Of a stretch of DNA of 64,000 nt, positions 34,923 through 45,027 are shown one piece after another. The stretch's first letter is position 1. Every line of letters starts with the position of its first letter. The notes beneath the pieces are model-generated. The model saw only the letters and a list, made by a program, of their open reading frames with translations, had not been told where the DNA came from and made no database searches. The DNA comes from Vibrio sp. HDW18. Its GTDB lineage: Bacteria > Pseudomonadota > Gammaproteobacteria > Enterobacterales > Vibrionaceae. Where the stretch lies: positions 372,001 to 436,000 of the forward strand of contig NZ_CP049913.1 in the NCBI RefSeq assembly GCF_011306175.1, in the 5' to 3' direction. A program made the translations under genes and the position numbers.

Positions 34923-35669
34923 TTATAATCCTTCGCTCAAATACTCATCCAAGTATTCTTCTTGTTGCGCATCATAATCATCCACTTGAATCTCCGCATC
35001 AGCATTACGACGTTGGATAAAAGCATCGCGAGTTAAGCTATAAGGATCTGGCGAGTTGTGCAGTAAAGGCTCTTGCGCCACCAACGCCGCTCGTGTCTCC
35101 ATGCCTTCCAATGTCCATTTACCAATCCCAGCCCAAGTATTGAGGTAAACCAGAGGGAAATAAAGCCCATCGACCAGATCACCGACTTGACGTAGCGTAT
35201 AAGGCCCATAACCTGGCAACATGAAGTAAGGACCATTGCCAACCCCGTAGTGACCAACGACATCGCTGAACTCTTTGCCATTGCTTTTTCTGATCCCAGC
35301 TTCAGAAGCAATATCAATAATGCCCAGTAAACCCAAACTGGTATTAATCCAAAATCGGTTAAAGTGATCGGCGGCTTTTGAACCATTACCCATCAGCAGG
35401 TTATTGACGACACTCGCTGGCTCATCCAAGTTAGAGAGAAAGTTGCCAACCCCAGTACGTACTGGTTTAGGCACATAACCAACATAAAACAGCGATACCG
35501 GGCGTACAATGTACGGATCGAGGTAATCGTAGTTAATCGTCCACATTTGTCGGTTAAAACCTTCTAAAGGGTCATTCACCTGAAGGGACGACGGCTCCTC
35601 ATCCGGTGCACTACTACACCCAACCAATAATGAGGTTACCAAAACAATCCAAGATAAACGGCTAAGCAT
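34923..35669 (-). CDS. mlaA: Outer-membrane lipoprotein MlaA (VacJ)
   Basis: A 248-residue lipoprotein that removes phospholipids from the outer leaflet of the outer membrane and hands them to MlaC. The signal peptide ends in the lipobox LLVGC (Cys18). The family blocks are DPLEGFNRQMWTINYDYLD, NFLSNLDEPASVVNNLLMG, RFWINTSLGLLGIIDIA and GPYFMLPGYGPYTLRQVGD. The acidic tail (QQEEYLDEYLSEGL) is typical of Vibrio. Confidence 0.95.
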   Translation of the reverse strand: MLSRLSWIVLVTSLLVGCSSAPDEEPSSLQVNDPLEGFNRQMWTINYDYLDPYIVRPVSLFYVGYVPKPVRTGVGNFLSNLDEPASVVNNLLMGNGSKAADHFNRFWINTSLGLLGIIDIASEAGIRKSNGKEFSDVVGHYGVGNGPYFMLPGYGPYTLRQVGDLVDGLYFPLVYLNTWAGIGKWTLEGMETRAALVAQEPLLHNSPDPYSLTRDAFIQRRNADAEIQVDDYDAQQEEYLDEYLSEGL

Positions 35670-35686
35670 ATGTTATTCCATGTACT

Positions 35687-35710
35687 AAGACCGATGTGGT
35701 CATCGGTCTT
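35687..35710. terminator. Hairpin between ccmI and mlaA
   Basis: AAGACCGAT-gtggtc-ATCGGTCTT, a 9-bp perfect stem between the end of the ccm operon and the start of mlaA. The downstream T-run in the minus direction is poor, so termination strength is uncertain. Confidence 0.5.
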
Positions 35711-35737
35711 ATTGATACTATTATTCAGCAGGTAATG

Positions 35738-36955
35738 TTATGGATACTGCTTATCAAGTATAACCTCAACCGGCTGTCCGGGCTGGGTTATTTGGCTTTC
35801 AGCATACCAGTCACCCGTTTTGGTGGTCACATTACCATCACGGTCAAGGCGGGCATGTACCACAAAAGATTCGAGGCTGGATAATTTTGCCCCTTCAAGC
35901 ATACTGTTATTATCATCCAAGACTACGGTTCTTGGGAATTCGCCAAGTGGATAACGCGCTGCTGCCACCGGAATTGGCGAACCTGGAGCATGGATCGATA
36001 CCATTAGCACCGCAGTCGGTTCAACCTCAGTCTGGGCACCCAGCTTAATCGTGACTTTCACCGATTGACCCTCGGCCGCCAAGTCTTGTCCCATCCGTTG
36101 TCGCGCACTGTCAATACTGCGCGTCAGCATCTCATAACGTGCATCGTCGGGCTCAATCACTTGTTGCATGAAGCTCCAATATTTTATCGCGGTTGCAAAA
36201 TCACTATTTTCAAAAGCATCGAACGCCAATAAAGAGTAGACGCGCAAATCCGGATAGCCATGTTGAGCCAGCTTCAGCAATATCGATTTGGCCGCTTGCT
36301 GATCCACTGCGTCATTAGACAACATCAGCGCTTGCGCATAACCAAATTGCACTTCTGGATTATCACTATCCAGTGCGAAGGCTTTTTTCATTGCGCCAAT
36401 AGCGCTGTTCAAGTCACGATTGGCCAAGCCTATGCGCCCTAACAACAGCCACCCCGTCACATCATCGGCTTGAGAATGCAAGCGAGTGCGTAACGCCAAA
36501 GTCAGATCATTCATCTCTTGGTCGCTGAGCTCAACTTGAGGAACCATTAACTTTTTCGATAACTGTGGCAGTTGTGCCGTAACCTGTTGCCAAGCTTGTA
36601 CTTGCTGATAATGACCAAACTGTGCGTATAAGGCAGAGCTTAATCCGATCACCACCAAAACTGCAGGCACAATCACTCGCCAAACTGCCACTTGGTTTTC
36701 TGGCAGGTGCTTTTGCTGCAGCGGGATATCATCTAACAGGGTTTGCTTTAAATCGGCAATCAGCTCTTGCTGATCTAACACAATCCCTTCTGCCGTTTCT
36801 TGTTCAAGCTCTTGCAAGCGGTCTTTATAAAAAGCTTTATTGAGTTGATCACGCAGCAGTTGATCATTATTCACTCGGGGTTGCATCAACGGGATGACGA
36901 TAAACGCCACCGCAATCGCGATTAGCAATAGGGTAGAAATCCAAAACAGCCACAT
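35738..36955 (-). CDS. ccmI: Cytochrome c maturation protein CcmI
   Basis: A 405-residue inner-membrane chaperone that presents apocytochrome c to the haem ligation complex. Two N-terminal membrane segments (about 1-25 and 95-115) bracket a charged leucine-zipper-like cytoplasmic loop, followed by a periplasmic TPR domain (LGRIGLANRDLNSAIGAMKK, then FGYAQALMLS) and a beta C-terminal domain (TVKITIKLGAQTEVEPTAVL onward). In E. coli this module is fused to CcmH; here it is separate, as usual in Vibrio. Last gene of the ccm operon. Confidence 0.92.
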   Translation of the reverse strand: MWLFWISTLLLIAIAVAFIVIPLMQPRVNNDQLLRDQLNKAFYKDRLQELEQETAEGIVLDQQELIADLKQTLLDDIPLQQKHLPENQVAVWRVIVPAVLVVIGLSSALYAQFGHYQQVQAWQQVTAQLPQLSKKLMVPQVELSDQEMNDLTLALRTRLHSQADDVTGWLLLGRIGLANRDLNSAIGAMKKAFALDSDNPEVQFGYAQALMLSNDAVDQQAAKSILLKLAQHGYPDLRVYSLLAFDAFENSDFATAIKYWSFMQQVIEPDDARYEMLTRSIDSARQRMGQDLAAEGQSVKVTIKLGAQTEVEPTAVLMVSIHAPGSPIPVAAARYPLGEFPRTVVLDDNNSMLEGAKLSSLESFVVHARLDRDGNVTTKTGDWYAESQITQPGQPVEVILDKQYP

Positions 36956-36957
36956 GA

Positions 36958-37434
36958 TTATTTCTCTCCCTCATGCTTTTCAGTGAGCAGATCCTGTAAA
37001 CGTGCTTCTTGCTCTGCACTCCAGTCGCTGGCATTGAGTGAATCCTGCTTTTTACGACGACTACGCAGCACAATCACCGCAAAACCGATCACTAAGACGG
37101 CAATCGGTCCTAACCAAAGGATCGCCGTGCCGATGGTCAGCGGCGGATTATAAGTTACAAAATTCCCGTAACGCGCGATCATGTAATCGACGATTTCTGC
37201 TTTCGATTTACCCTCTTTAGTCATCTCATAGACTTTTTGCCGCAGATCTTGCGCCAGCTCCGCATTCGAATCGGCAATCGTGTTGTTTTGACATTTAGGG
37301 CAACGCAGAGTAGCACCTAAATCCTGAAACTGTTTTTCTTGCTCAGGGGTATCAAAATCATACACTTCGATGGTCGCTAGAGCAGAAAGCGATACCAGCA
37401 TGGCGACACAAGCCGCAACCCACCACTGCTTCAT
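36958..37434 (-). CDS. ccmH: Cytochrome c maturation thioredoxin-like protein CcmH
   Basis: A 158-residue membrane-anchored thiol-oxidoreductase of the apocytochrome c reduction pathway. It has a signal/anchor at the N-terminus (MKQWWVAACVAMLVSLSALA), the redox motif LRCPKCQNNTIADSNAELA, and a C-terminal membrane helix (AILWLGPIAVLVIGFAVIVL). I choose the ATG at 37434, which overlaps the dsbE stop; a longer frame to 37488 lies inside dsbE and has no signal sequence. The N-terminal part corresponds to E. coli CcmH residues before its TPR. Confidence 0.93.
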   Translation of the reverse strand: MKQWWVAACVAMLVSLSALATIEVYDFDTPEQEKQFQDLGATLRCPKCQNNTIADSNAELAQDLRQKVYEMTKEGKSKAEIVDYMIARYGNFVTYNPPLTIGTAILWLGPIAVLVIGFAVIVLRSRRKKQDSLNASDWSAEQEARLQDLLTEKHEGEK

Positions 37435-37985
37435 TGTTTCGCCTCCGCCAGTAACTGAGCATAAAGAGGAGCTAAGGTGGTTTGCCAATTACGCGCATTG
37501 ACATCACCAACATGGCGATAACGGATCCCCCCCTGAGCATCAATCAAGAAAGTCTCTGGCGCGCCATACACCCCCAGATCCAACCCCAGCATACCATTGC
37601 CATCAAACAAGCTGATCAGATAAGGATTGCCTAATTGATTCAGCCATTGCGTCGCTTTACCGCGTTGATCTTTATAGTTAAGACCAATAATTTTCACCCC
37701 TTGCTCTGCAAGTTGGTTGAGGTATTGATGCTCGGCATAGCAAGTCGGGCACCAGGTCGCCCATACGTTTAACAGTAGCGGCTCACCGGTAAAGATCGAT
37801 TGATCATATAACTTACCCGGTGCAGCTAAATCTTCAAGCCGAAATTCCGGCACACTTTTTCCAACTAGCACCGATTCCAACTTGGTCGGATCATCGCCAT
37901 CGGAATTTCTGACTAACTGAGTCGCAAACACTCCGGCCAGTAATAAAAATGCGATGAGTGGGATAAATAAAATTTTTTTATTCAC
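37431..37985 (-). CDS. ccmG: Thiol:disulfide interchange protein DsbE/CcmG
   Basis: A 184-residue periplasmic thioredoxin-like reductant, held by an N-terminal membrane anchor (ILFIPLIAFLLLAGVFATQL). The CXXC is in NVWATWCPTCYAEHQYL, and the cis-Pro/GAPETFLID block confirms the CcmG subgroup. It passes electrons from DsbD to apocytochrome c via CcmH. It sits between ccmF (next base) and ccmH (4-nt overlap), so the three are translated together. Confidence 0.95.
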   Translation of the reverse strand: MNKKILFIPLIAFLLLAGVFATQLVRNSDGDDPTKLESVLVGKSVPEFRLEDLAAPGKLYDQSIFTGEPLLLNVWATWCPTCYAEHQYLNQLAEQGVKIIGLNYKDQRGKATQWLNQLGNPYLISLFDGNGMLGLDLGVYGAPETFLIDAQGGIRYRHVGDVNARNWQTTLAPLYAQLLAEAKQ

Positions 37986-39941
37986 TTAAACCTCCGACGA
38001 TAGGTGCTTTCTAAAACGGTAGCGTTTGTCACTAATTGCCAATATTCCAGCCAGCGCCATCAACAAACCGCCCGCCCAAACCCAACGAACGTACGGTTTA
38101 TAATAAATCCGTACCGCCCAAGAACGGTTGTCATCTAAACGCTCACCTAGTGCAATATAGAGATCACGCGTGATAGCGCGGTCGATCGCCGCTTCGGTCA
38201 TCATTGATTTAGCGGTACGGTAGAAACGTTTTTCCGCATGTAAGGTATTGATGTACTCCCCTTGGCGAGTGATTTCAAACTCCGCAATATAGCCGTCGTA
38301 GTTCGGGCCATCGTTATCGCGCACCGCTTGGAAATAAAAGTCATACTGGTTAAGCACGAAATTCTCGCCTGGCGCTAAACGCACATCACGCTCAATACTG
38401 TAATTTTGTACCATCGCAATACCGATAATCGAGACGGCCAATCCAGCATGTCCGAACAGCATCGCCCAATGGCTACGCGGCAACTTACCGATCCCTTGGA
38501 TAAAACGATGACGGTGGGTAGCTCGTGTATACAGTTCATAGCCATGCAGCAATAAAATCCACCACGCCATCACCCAGCCAAGATAGGCCATCAAGCTAAA
38601 GGAGGTTGCATTAAGCCACATCATCAGCCCTGACAGCATCAATGCCGCAGATGCACTGAGCAGCATAGGTTTGACTAAGCTTGAGAATTGATCTCGCTTC
38701 CAGCGGATCAGCGGACCAATGCCCATAAAAAACGCAAATGGGATCATTAACCAGGCAAATAGCATGTTAAAGAAAGGGGCACCGATCGAGACCGAGCCAA
38801 GGCCAAGCTGTTTATGCACCAAAGGCAGTAGAGTACCAATCAATACCACGGCCAACCCAGTCATTAGCAATATGTTATTCACCAGTAGGCCATTTTCACG
38901 CGACACGAGGTCGAAGTTACCCCGCACTCGCACCGCGGCCCCCTTGATCGCGAATAGCAGTAATGAACCACCAATCACGGCGATCAAAAAGCCAAGAATA
39001 AACATACCGCGCGCCGGATCGGAGGCAAACGCATGAACCGAGACCAAAATACCGGAGCGCACTAAAAAAGTGCCGAGCAAACTCAATGAGAAAGCAGAAA
39101 TCGCCAGTAATACCGTCCACGCCTTAAATGTGCCACGTTTTTCCGTAACCGCGAGCGAATGCATTAACGCGGTACCGGCCAACCAAGGCATAAATGATGC
39201 GTTTTCAACCGGATCCCAGAACCACCAGCCGCCCCAACCGAGTTCGTAGTAAGCCCACCAAGAACCCAATACGATGCCTAATGTTAAAAACAGCCAGGCG
39301 GCAATTGTCCAAGGCCGCGACCAACGCGCCCAAGCAGTATCAAGCCGACCGGTCATTAGCGAGGCAATCGCAAATGAAAAAGCGACCGAAAAACCGACGT
39401 AGCCCATATACAGCATCGGAGGGTGAATGATTAAACCAGGATCTTGCAATAATGGGTTTAAATCACGCCCATCAATGGGAAAATAAGGCAAAGTGCGTAA
39501 GAAAGGATTTGAGGTAACAATGATAAACAGCAAAAATCCAACCGTGATCATCCCCATCACCGCTAGCACTCGGGCTACCGACTCTTGTGGCATACCACGG
39601 CTAAAACTGGCCACCGCCACCGTCCAGCCCGCTTGGATTAACACCCAAAGCAATAGCGAGCCTTCATGGGCACCCCATACCGCGGTTAACCGGTAGTACC
39701 AAGGCAATTCGCTATTGGAATTACTGGCTACATACTGCACGGTAAAATCATTGCTATAGAATGCCCATAGCAAAATCACAAAAGAAACCAATAACATACA
39801 GAACATACCCCAGGACAAAGGGCGTGCAGTGTTAATCAGTATTGTGTTATTGCGTGAAGCACCCAGTAGCGGTAATCCGCTTAGTAAAACCGCTAATGCT
39901 AATGCCAGGATAAGTGCAAAATGGCCAATTTCCGCAATCAT
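37986..39941 (-). CDS. ccmF: Haem lyase CcmF
   Basis: A 651-residue polytopic membrane protein that ligates haem to apocytochrome c. The tryptophan-rich WWD domain is [20 protein letters not shown], with family His residues in [13 protein letters not shown] and elsewhere; a large periplasmic loop precedes the last membrane segment (about 510-615). It overlaps ccmE by 4 nt and abuts ccmG. Confidence 0.96.
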   Translation of the reverse strand: MIAEIGHFALILALALAVLLSGLPLLGASRNNTILINTARPLSWGMFCMLLVSFVILLWAFYSNDFTVQYVASNSNSELPWYYRLTAVWGAHEGSLLLWVLIQAGWTVAVASFSRGMPQESVARVLAVMGMITVGFLLFIIVTSNPFLRTLPYFPIDGRDLNPLLQDPGLIIHPPMLYMGYVGFSVAFSFAIASLMTGRLDTAWARWSRPWTIAAWLFLTLGIVLGSWWAYYELGWGGWWFWDPVENASFMPWLAGTALMHSLAVTEKRGTFKAWTVLLAISAFSLSLLGTFLVRSGILVSVHAFASDPARGMFILGFLIAVIGGSLLLFAIKGAAVRVRGNFDLVSRENGLLVNNILLMTGLAVVLIGTLLPLVHKQLGLGSVSIGAPFFNMLFAWLMIPFAFFMGIGPLIRWKRDQFSSLVKPMLLSASAALMLSGLMMWLNATSFSLMAYLGWVMAWWILLLHGYELYTRATHRHRFIQGIGKLPRSHWAMLFGHAGLAVSIIGIAMVQNYSIERDVRLAPGENFVLNQYDFYFQAVRDNDGPNYDGYIAEFEITRQGEYINTLHAEKRFYRTAKSMMTEAAIDRAITRDLYIALGERLDDNRSWAVRIYYKPYVRWVWAGGLLMALAGILAISDKRYRFRKHLSSEV

Positions 39942-40417
39942 TGAGCGCTTCCTTGTTGTTGTTCCGTGTACTGTAACGGTGCATGAGTTTTTTGCATCGC
40001 TTCTGCAACTTCTGGTGGCATGTAGTTTTCATCATGCTTGGCCAGCACTTCGAACGCCTCAATCCGCATCGGCTCAACTAAGATCCCTTGTGCAACAATG
40101 CCCTGACCTTCGCGGAATAAATCCGGTAAAATGCCATCATAGGTCACCGTGATACTTGGCCCTACATCGTGCAGATCAAAACTCACTTGTAACGAACTTG
40201 CATCGCGCTTGACAGAACCTTCAACCACCATGCCGCCAATACGCAGCCGTTGACCAATTGCGGGCTTTTTCCCTTCTTTGCCATACACTAGCTCGGTTGG
40301 GGTATAGAACAGATCCATATTCTGGTTCAGCGCATAAATAATTAATCCCACGGTGGTACTTAAACCAAACAAGATGGCTAACACCACAGCGAGCCGCTTT
40401 TTACGTCTTGGGTTCAT
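39938..40417 (-). CDS. ccmE: Haem chaperone CcmE
   Basis: A 159-residue membrane-anchored periplasmic chaperone that binds haem covalently. Visible: [20 protein letters not shown] anchor, OB-fold strands ([20 protein letters not shown]), and the haem-binding His in [19 protein letters not shown] (HxxxY). The flexible C-terminus is polar. It overlaps ccmD and ccmF by 4 nt each. Confidence 0.96.
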   Translation of the reverse strand: MNPRRKKRLAVVLAILFGLSTTVGLIIYALNQNMDLFYTPTELVYGKEGKKPAIGQRLRIGGMVVEGSVKRDASSLQVSFDLHDVGPSITVTYDGILPDLFREGQGIVAQGILVEPMRIEAFEVLAKHDENYMPPEVAEAMQKTHAPLQYTEQQQGSAQ

Positions 40418-40620
40418 AGTGTGTTCTCACTCTGTTTTGCGGCATCGATACGCGCTTGCCGCTCAAGTTTATTGCGCACTTCAGCCAGTAACTGCTGCTT
40501 GCGTCTAACGCTGGCCACCCACAACACCGCCATTGATAGATAGGTCAAACCAAATGCGCTCCAGACATAGCTGGCATACCCACCCATCGCTAAAAAATCG
40601 CTGAAAGATTGAAAATGCAT
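40414..40620 (-). CDS. ccmD: Haem exporter accessory protein CcmD
   Basis: A 68-residue single-pass protein that helps release holo-CcmE from CcmABC. It begins [20 protein letters not shown] (typical CcmD start), has one membrane helix ([15 protein letters not shown]), then a Lys/Arg/Glu-rich cytoplasmic tail. Its start overlaps the ccmC stop by one base. Confidence 0.93.
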   Translation of the reverse strand: MHFQSFSDFLAMGGYASYVWSAFGLTYLSMAVLWVASVRRKQQLLAEVRNKLERQARIDAAKQSENTL

Positions 40621-41372
40621 TACTGCTTGCCTCGTAGAGATTGATTGGCCAACTCACTAACCCAAGGTCGGTGACTTTCCCGACTCACAATTTCATTGCG
40701 CAGACGGATCATGGTTAACGCCGCAAAAAACAGACCAAAACCGAAGATACACGCCAGCAATGGCCATAACATCTGCGGTGCAATCGAAGGTTTCGCCAAT
40801 TTAGTGATGGTGGCTCCTTGATGTAAGGTATTCCACCACTCGACCGAGAAATGGATAATCGGCAAGTTAATCACCCCAACGATCGCCAAGATACCGGCGG
40901 CTTTGGCCGCGGTCTTTTGATCATCAAATGCATGATAAAGCGCAATCACACCTAAATAGAGGAACAACAATACCAGTTCCGAGGTTAAGCGAGCATCCCA
41001 TACCCACCAAGCGCCCCACATCGGTTTGCCCCAAATCGCCCCAGTGATCAGGGCAATAAAGGTATATAGCGCACCGATCGGCGCCATCGCTAAAGCGGCC
41101 ATATCCGCCAGGCGGATCTGCCAAACAATGCCGATAAAGGCAGCAATGGCCATCGACATATATACCCCCATCGACCAGATTGCGGCAGGTACATGGATAT
41201 AGATGATCCGAAAACTCTCACCTTGCTGATAATCAGCGGGCGCATAAGCTAAGCCAAGCACTGTCCCTAGCGCGAGCAACACAAATCCTAGGCTGGCAAA
41301 CCAAGGCAGCAACTTACCACACAGTTGATAAGCGACGTCTGGTTTGGCATAGGGATGAAGCCATTTCCACAT
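40620..41372 (-). CDS. ccmC: Haem-handling protein CcmC
   Basis: A 250-residue membrane protein with six segments that loads haem onto CcmE. The WWD motif is WGAWWVWDARLTSELVLLFL; conserved His in FRIIYIHVPAAIWS and HFSVEWWNTLHQG. It is 89 bases downstream of ccmB, the widest gap in the operon. Confidence 0.95.
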   Translation of the reverse strand: MWKWLHPYAKPDVAYQLCGKLLPWFASLGFVLLALGTVLGLAYAPADYQQGESFRIIYIHVPAAIWSMGVYMSMAIAAFIGIVWQIRLADMAALAMAPIGALYTFIALITGAIWGKPMWGAWWVWDARLTSELVLLFLYLGVIALYHAFDDQKTAAKAAGILAIVGVINLPIIHFSVEWWNTLHQGATITKLAKPSIAPQMLWPLLACIFGFGLFFAALTMIRLRNEIVSRESHRPWVSELANQSLRGKQ

Positions 41373-41461
41373 GTTGATCTCACTTTAATTTTGATTGCAA
41401 TTCTTTGATATATATAAATTATGAATTTAAATCTCACGCAGGCTGCGTAAGTTCGAGCGAA

Positions 41462-42130
41462 TTACTGCACACTCACGCGCAGTGCCGCACTGATCGCCAA
41501 CGGGGTCAGTGTCATCGACCCGGCCAACATCGCGCCTAAAATGGCCAGTTGCCCGTTATATGCCATACCGAGGTTGGCCGCATCGATGGCTGACGTCGCA
41601 AAGATCAGCACGGGAATAAATAGTGGCAGCACCAGCAGACTCAATAGCACACCACCTTTGGGCAAGCCTACGGTTAACGCCACGCCAATCGCGCCAATAA
41701 AACTTAAGGTTGGAGTCCCGAGTAACAGCGTTAACACTACGGCTAACCAAGTTGCGCTATCAAACGCGAGTAAAATTGCCAGTAATGGACTGAGCAAAAT
41801 CAGCGGTAATCCGGTCAATAACCAGTGTGCCACCACCTTAGCCAGTACCACTATCGCGAGCGGTAGCGGAGTCAGCATTGCCTGCTCTAAAGCGCCATCT
41901 TGAAAATCATCACGAAACAGCCGCTCTAACGAAAGTAAGGCGGCTAATAATGCCGCCACCCAGACGATACCAGGTGCAATGCGCGCCAATAACGCAGGCT
42001 CAGGGCCAACACTTAACGGAAACAGTGTGATCACTATGATAAAAAACCACAGCGGGTTAAACACATCGGCTTGACGGCGCAAGGCAATCAGCAATTCACG
42101 ACGGATAAACTGAGTAAAAGCCGCCATCAT
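41462..42130 (-). CDS. ccmB: Haem exporter permease CcmB
   Basis: A 222-residue permease with about six membrane segments, partner of the CcmA ATPase. It starts [20 protein letters not shown] and has the family region [20 protein letters not shown] and [20 protein letters not shown]. It overlaps ccmA by 4 nt. Confidence 0.94.
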   Translation of the reverse strand: MMAAFTQFIRRELLIALRRQADVFNPLWFFIIVITLFPLSVGPEPALLARIAPGIVWVAALLAALLSLERLFRDDFQDGALEQAMLTPLPLAIVVLAKVVAHWLLTGLPLILLSPLLAILLAFDSATWLAVVLTLLLGTPTLSFIGAIGVALTVGLPKGGVLLSLLVLPLFIPVLIFATSAIDAANLGMAYNGQLAILGAMLAGSMTLTPLAISAALRVSVQ

Positions 42131-42753
42131 AACCGTTCACCACCAAGGCGAATTTTACGCAGTTTAGGATTGTCGGCAAACATATCCTGATGGGTGGTTA
42201 GGATCACAATCCCTCCTTGCTCAGCATGAGCTAAAAATAGCGCTTCGAGGACTTTAACGCCCTGTTTATCAATCGCAGTCAATGGCTCATCGAGAATCCA
42301 CAATGTTTTTTGGCTTAACCACAATCTCGCCAGTGCCACTCGACGCTGTTGGCCTGCGGAAAGTTGTGCCACTGGCACATCTTCTCGCCCCGCCATACCC
42401 ACTTTAGCCAATGCTTCAAAAATAGCTGATTGCTCACAACTTTGCTGATGTACCGCTAAGTAAAAACGCAAATTTTCTAATGCAGTGAGTTCACGCTTGA
42501 TGCCCGTTTGATGGCCTAAAAACAACAAATCTTGATGATAGCTTTCACGATCGGCTTGGATCCGGCGCTGCTGCCAGAGAATATCACCAGACTCGCACTC
42601 CGCAAGGCCGGCAATAATGCGCAATAATGTAGTTTTACCGGTGCCATTACGCCCTTCAATTTGGACTAATTCACCCGCTCCAATCTCAAAACTGAGTGCT
42701 TCAAATAAAGTCCGCTCATCACGGATCGCGGTAAGATTTTTAACTTGTAACAT
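42127..42753 (-). CDS. ccmA: Haem exporter ATP-binding protein CcmA
   Basis: A 208-residue ABC ATPase that drives release of holo-CcmE. The Walker A is [18 protein letters not shown], the signature [19 protein letters not shown], the Walker [13 protein letters not shown] and the switch His in [10 protein letters not shown] start at [17 protein letters not shown] (ATG 42753); a frame opening four codons earlier at 42765 is less likely. It is the first gene of the ccm operon, and about 200 bases upstream hold its promoter. Confidence 0.94.
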   Translation of the reverse strand: MLQVKNLTAIRDERTLFEALSFEIGAGELVQIEGRNGTGKTTLLRIIAGLAECESGDILWQQRRIQADRESYHQDLLFLGHQTGIKRELTALENLRFYLAVHQQSCEQSAIFEALAKVGMAGREDVPVAQLSAGQQRRVALARLWLSQKTLWILDEPLTAIDKQGVKVLEALFLAHAEQGGIVILTTHQDMFADNPKLRKIRLGGERL

Positions 42754-42946
42754 GCTTATCCACACACAGTATTAGGGGGCGATTATATTAGCACAGCAAG
42801 AGGCAGACTAAAGCCGCTAAGCGGCTTGTCCATCACGAAACTACGTAAGAAACTATTAAAACTTCGCAGATCTTGTCGACAAGTAACCCTTTGTAGTTAG
42901 CTGACTAATCATTTATCGGTATGCTTTTATTTCATACTACTCAGCA

Positions 42947-42973
42947 ACAAAAAAGGAAGCTTGCGCTTCCTTC
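42947..42973 (-). terminator. Terminator of the chemotaxis/flagellar operon
   Basis: GGAAGC-ttgc-GCTTCC at 42955-42970, extended to AAGGAAGC/GCTTCCTT, with AAAAAA on the plus strand before it, giving a T-run for minus-strand transcripts. Confidence 0.88.
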
Positions 42974-43012
42974 AACCATCGACACTCGTTGCAATCACTC
43001 ACCAAACGGCAT

Positions 43013-43492
43013 TTAAGATCTCACCTTATGGGTACGACCTTCCGGATGACTCGCTAAAGGCGGGATCGCCTCTTTACCCGCCAGCTTATTTTGCAGCGAC
43101 ATCATCAGCTCAGCTTCGGCTTTGGGCAGTTCACACTCTTGGATCAGTTCATTGAGATCGGCACCCAACTGCACCATTTTACTGGCTCGGGTATACAGAC
43201 GCGCGTCTGCGTCGGTATTTTCTTGCTCCAGTAACCGATCATTTAAATGGCGGATCACATCTTGTTGCTCACTGACTTTTTGGCCTAAACCGACCATGGC
43301 CGAACGAACTTCCAGTAACTGTCGGTTGGACTTTTGCAACTCTTTATCCAGATGGCGGATCTGCTGACGAAAAAATTCGCTTTGCCGACGCAAAGCAAAC
43401 TTGAAGCGCCATCCAATCAAAATGATGCCAAGCAAGATTGCTACCACACCCCCTGCCAAGGCAGAAGGTGTTAACCACGTTAAGTCAGCCAT
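43013..43492 (-). CDS. DUF2802 protein at the end of the che operon
   Basis: A 159-residue protein with one N-terminal membrane helix (LAGGVVAILLGIILIGWRF) followed by a long coiled coil (about 35-110, with RQSEFFRQQIRHLDKELQKS) and a C-terminal domain ASKMVQLGADLNELIQECEL, DUF2802. It commonly follows cheW in polar-flagellated gamma-proteobacteria; its function is not established. The ATG at 43492 overlaps the cheW stop by one base (TAATG), so it is coupled. Confidence 0.88.
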   Translation of the reverse strand: MADLTWLTPSALAGGVVAILLGIILIGWRFKFALRRQSEFFRQQIRHLDKELQKSNRQLLEVRSAMVGLGQKVSEQQDVIRHLNDRLLEQENTDADARLYTRASKMVQLGADLNELIQECELPKAEAELMMSLQNKLAGKEAIPPLASHPEGRTHKVRS

Positions 43493-43986
43493 TATAGGTG
43501 AGCCATGTCGTCCCATTCTTCATCGCTGAGAAACTTATTCAGATCGACCAAGATCAACAACTTACCATCACGGTTGCTCACCCCTTGAATGAATTTGGAG
43601 CTTTCATCAGTGCCCACACTTGGGGTTGAATCAATTTCAGATGAACGCAAGTAAACCACTTCGGCCACGCTATCAACCAAAATACCAATCACTTGGCGTT
43701 CAGACTCAATCACAATGATCCGCGTGTTGTCGGTGATTTCACCTTGCATCAAACCAAAGCGTGAGCGGGTATCAATCACGGTCACAACATTGCCACGTAA
43801 GTTGATAATACCTAATACATAATCAGGCGCTCCTGGTACTGGCGCAATTTCTGTATAGCGCAACACTTCACGAACCTGCATTACGTTAATGCCGTAGGTT
43901 TCTTCTTCCAATTGGAACGTTACCCATTGAAGTACTTCATCGTTCGACTTGTCTTTTCTGAGTTTCACTTCATTCGCCTGAGACAT
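43492..43986 (-). CDS. cheW: Chemotaxis coupling protein CheW
   Basis: A 164-residue scaffold that links receptors to CheA. A single CheW domain: LQWVTFQLEEETYGINVMQV, then VREVLRYTEIAPVPGAPDYV, INLRGNVVTVIDTRSRFGL and ILVDLNKFLSDEEW. The operon belongs to the F6 polar cluster that controls flagellar chemotaxis in Vibrio. It follows parP by 54 bases. Confidence 0.96.
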   Translation of the reverse strand: MSQANEVKLRKDKSNDEVLQWVTFQLEEETYGINVMQVREVLRYTEIAPVPGAPDYVLGIINLRGNVVTVIDTRSRFGLMQGEITDNTRIIVIESERQVIGILVDSVAEVVYLRSSEIDSTPSVGTDESSKFIQGVSNRDGKLLILVDLNKFLSDEEWDDMAHL

Positions 43987-44040
43987 ACTTTTCCCTCTCT
44001 AAGTCGTTGCCGACTCTCAATATATTAGTTTTCCAGTACA

Positions 44041-45027
44041 TTAATTTTCCAGTGCTTTTACATCGAGCCCAGCATTGAGCATCGCGATCAATGCTTGCAC
44101 ATGGATTAAAGCGCACATTTTTTGTTTAACCATACCCGCTAGCCAAGGTCGTTTACCCACCTGTTCACGCCAGCGTACTTTGTCACTACTGAGTAATTCG
44201 GTACCCATCAGCTGAGTGCTGGCCAATCCCCACGCACTCTCACCTAACATCACAATATACTGATAAGCTTGTTTGTAACTATCATCATGCAGCTTCTCAG
44301 CCATGACCCACTTCGCAGTATCCACCACATCAAGCTGGGTATCACGATTGGTTTGCAACCCCAAATACCAAGCGGGGCGACCAATTAAGTGATTCAGGCT
44401 TGCCATACGATGAATTCCGCCTAATTCCTCTAGTGGTACCGCAAACATGACACCATTCACATCAAAATAGAGCACTTGAAAATCGCTGGTACGGATGGTG
44501 TTGTTCCAGCTTCCGAGTTGAGCCGAGCCCGCTTGAGTTTCTGGTTCTACGGCGGCCACGCTCACCGGCTCAGCCACCACTTCCACTTCTTCCACCAAAG
44601 AGATCGCTGGTTCTACTTCACTCTCCGCCAGCGCCAAAGTTTCAGTAAACGTGATCTCTGGCTCACTATTTTCAATCTCCCATTCTTGGATCTCTTCCTG
44701 CACTGCGGCTGATTCGAGCTTAGGCTCCACTCGCACAATTTTGGCGGTATTCTCAGCAAAAATCGGTTCAAGATCCAAGTCTGCAATAGGGTTACTCGTT
44801 TCCAACTGGCTTAGCAAGCGCTGTACATCATCTAAGTTGGGCAGTTCGAGTTCTTCCAACTCGGCGTCCAAATAGCGAGGATTGAACACAGGCTGGACGA
44901 CAGGAGCCGGTACCAAATCAGCAGGTGGTACAATTTGAGTTAACTCACTATCGGCTGTCTCTTCATCCAATAATGCGCTGAAGTAATCATTCAGCGCTTG
45001 TTCGCTTGAGATCAAGGTATTACTCAT
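44041..45027 (-). CDS. parP: CheW-domain polar array protein ParP
   Basis: A 328-residue protein with a long Glu/Val/Pro-rich, probably unstructured N-terminal part (1-180) and a C-terminal CheW-like domain (FQVLYFDVNGVMFAVPLEEL, IHRMASLNHLIGRPAWYLG, WLAGMVKQKMCALIHVQALI). Its place between parC and cheW identifies it as ParP, which in Vibrio binds ParC and CheA and tethers chemosensory arrays to the pole. It overlaps parC by 8 nt. Confidence 0.92.
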   Translation of the reverse strand: MSNTLISSEQALNDYFSALLDEETADSELTQIVPPADLVPAPVVQPVFNPRYLDAELEELELPNLDDVQRLLSQLETSNPIADLDLEPIFAENTAKIVRVEPKLESAAVQEEIQEWEIENSEPEITFTETLALAESEVEPAISLVEEVEVVAEPVSVAAVEPETQAGSAQLGSWNNTIRTSDFQVLYFDVNGVMFAVPLEELGGIHRMASLNHLIGRPAWYLGLQTNRDTQLDVVDTAKWVMAEKLHDDSYKQAYQYIVMLGESAWGLASTQLMGTELLSSDKVRWREQVGKRPWLAGMVKQKMCALIHVQALIAMLNAGLDVKALEN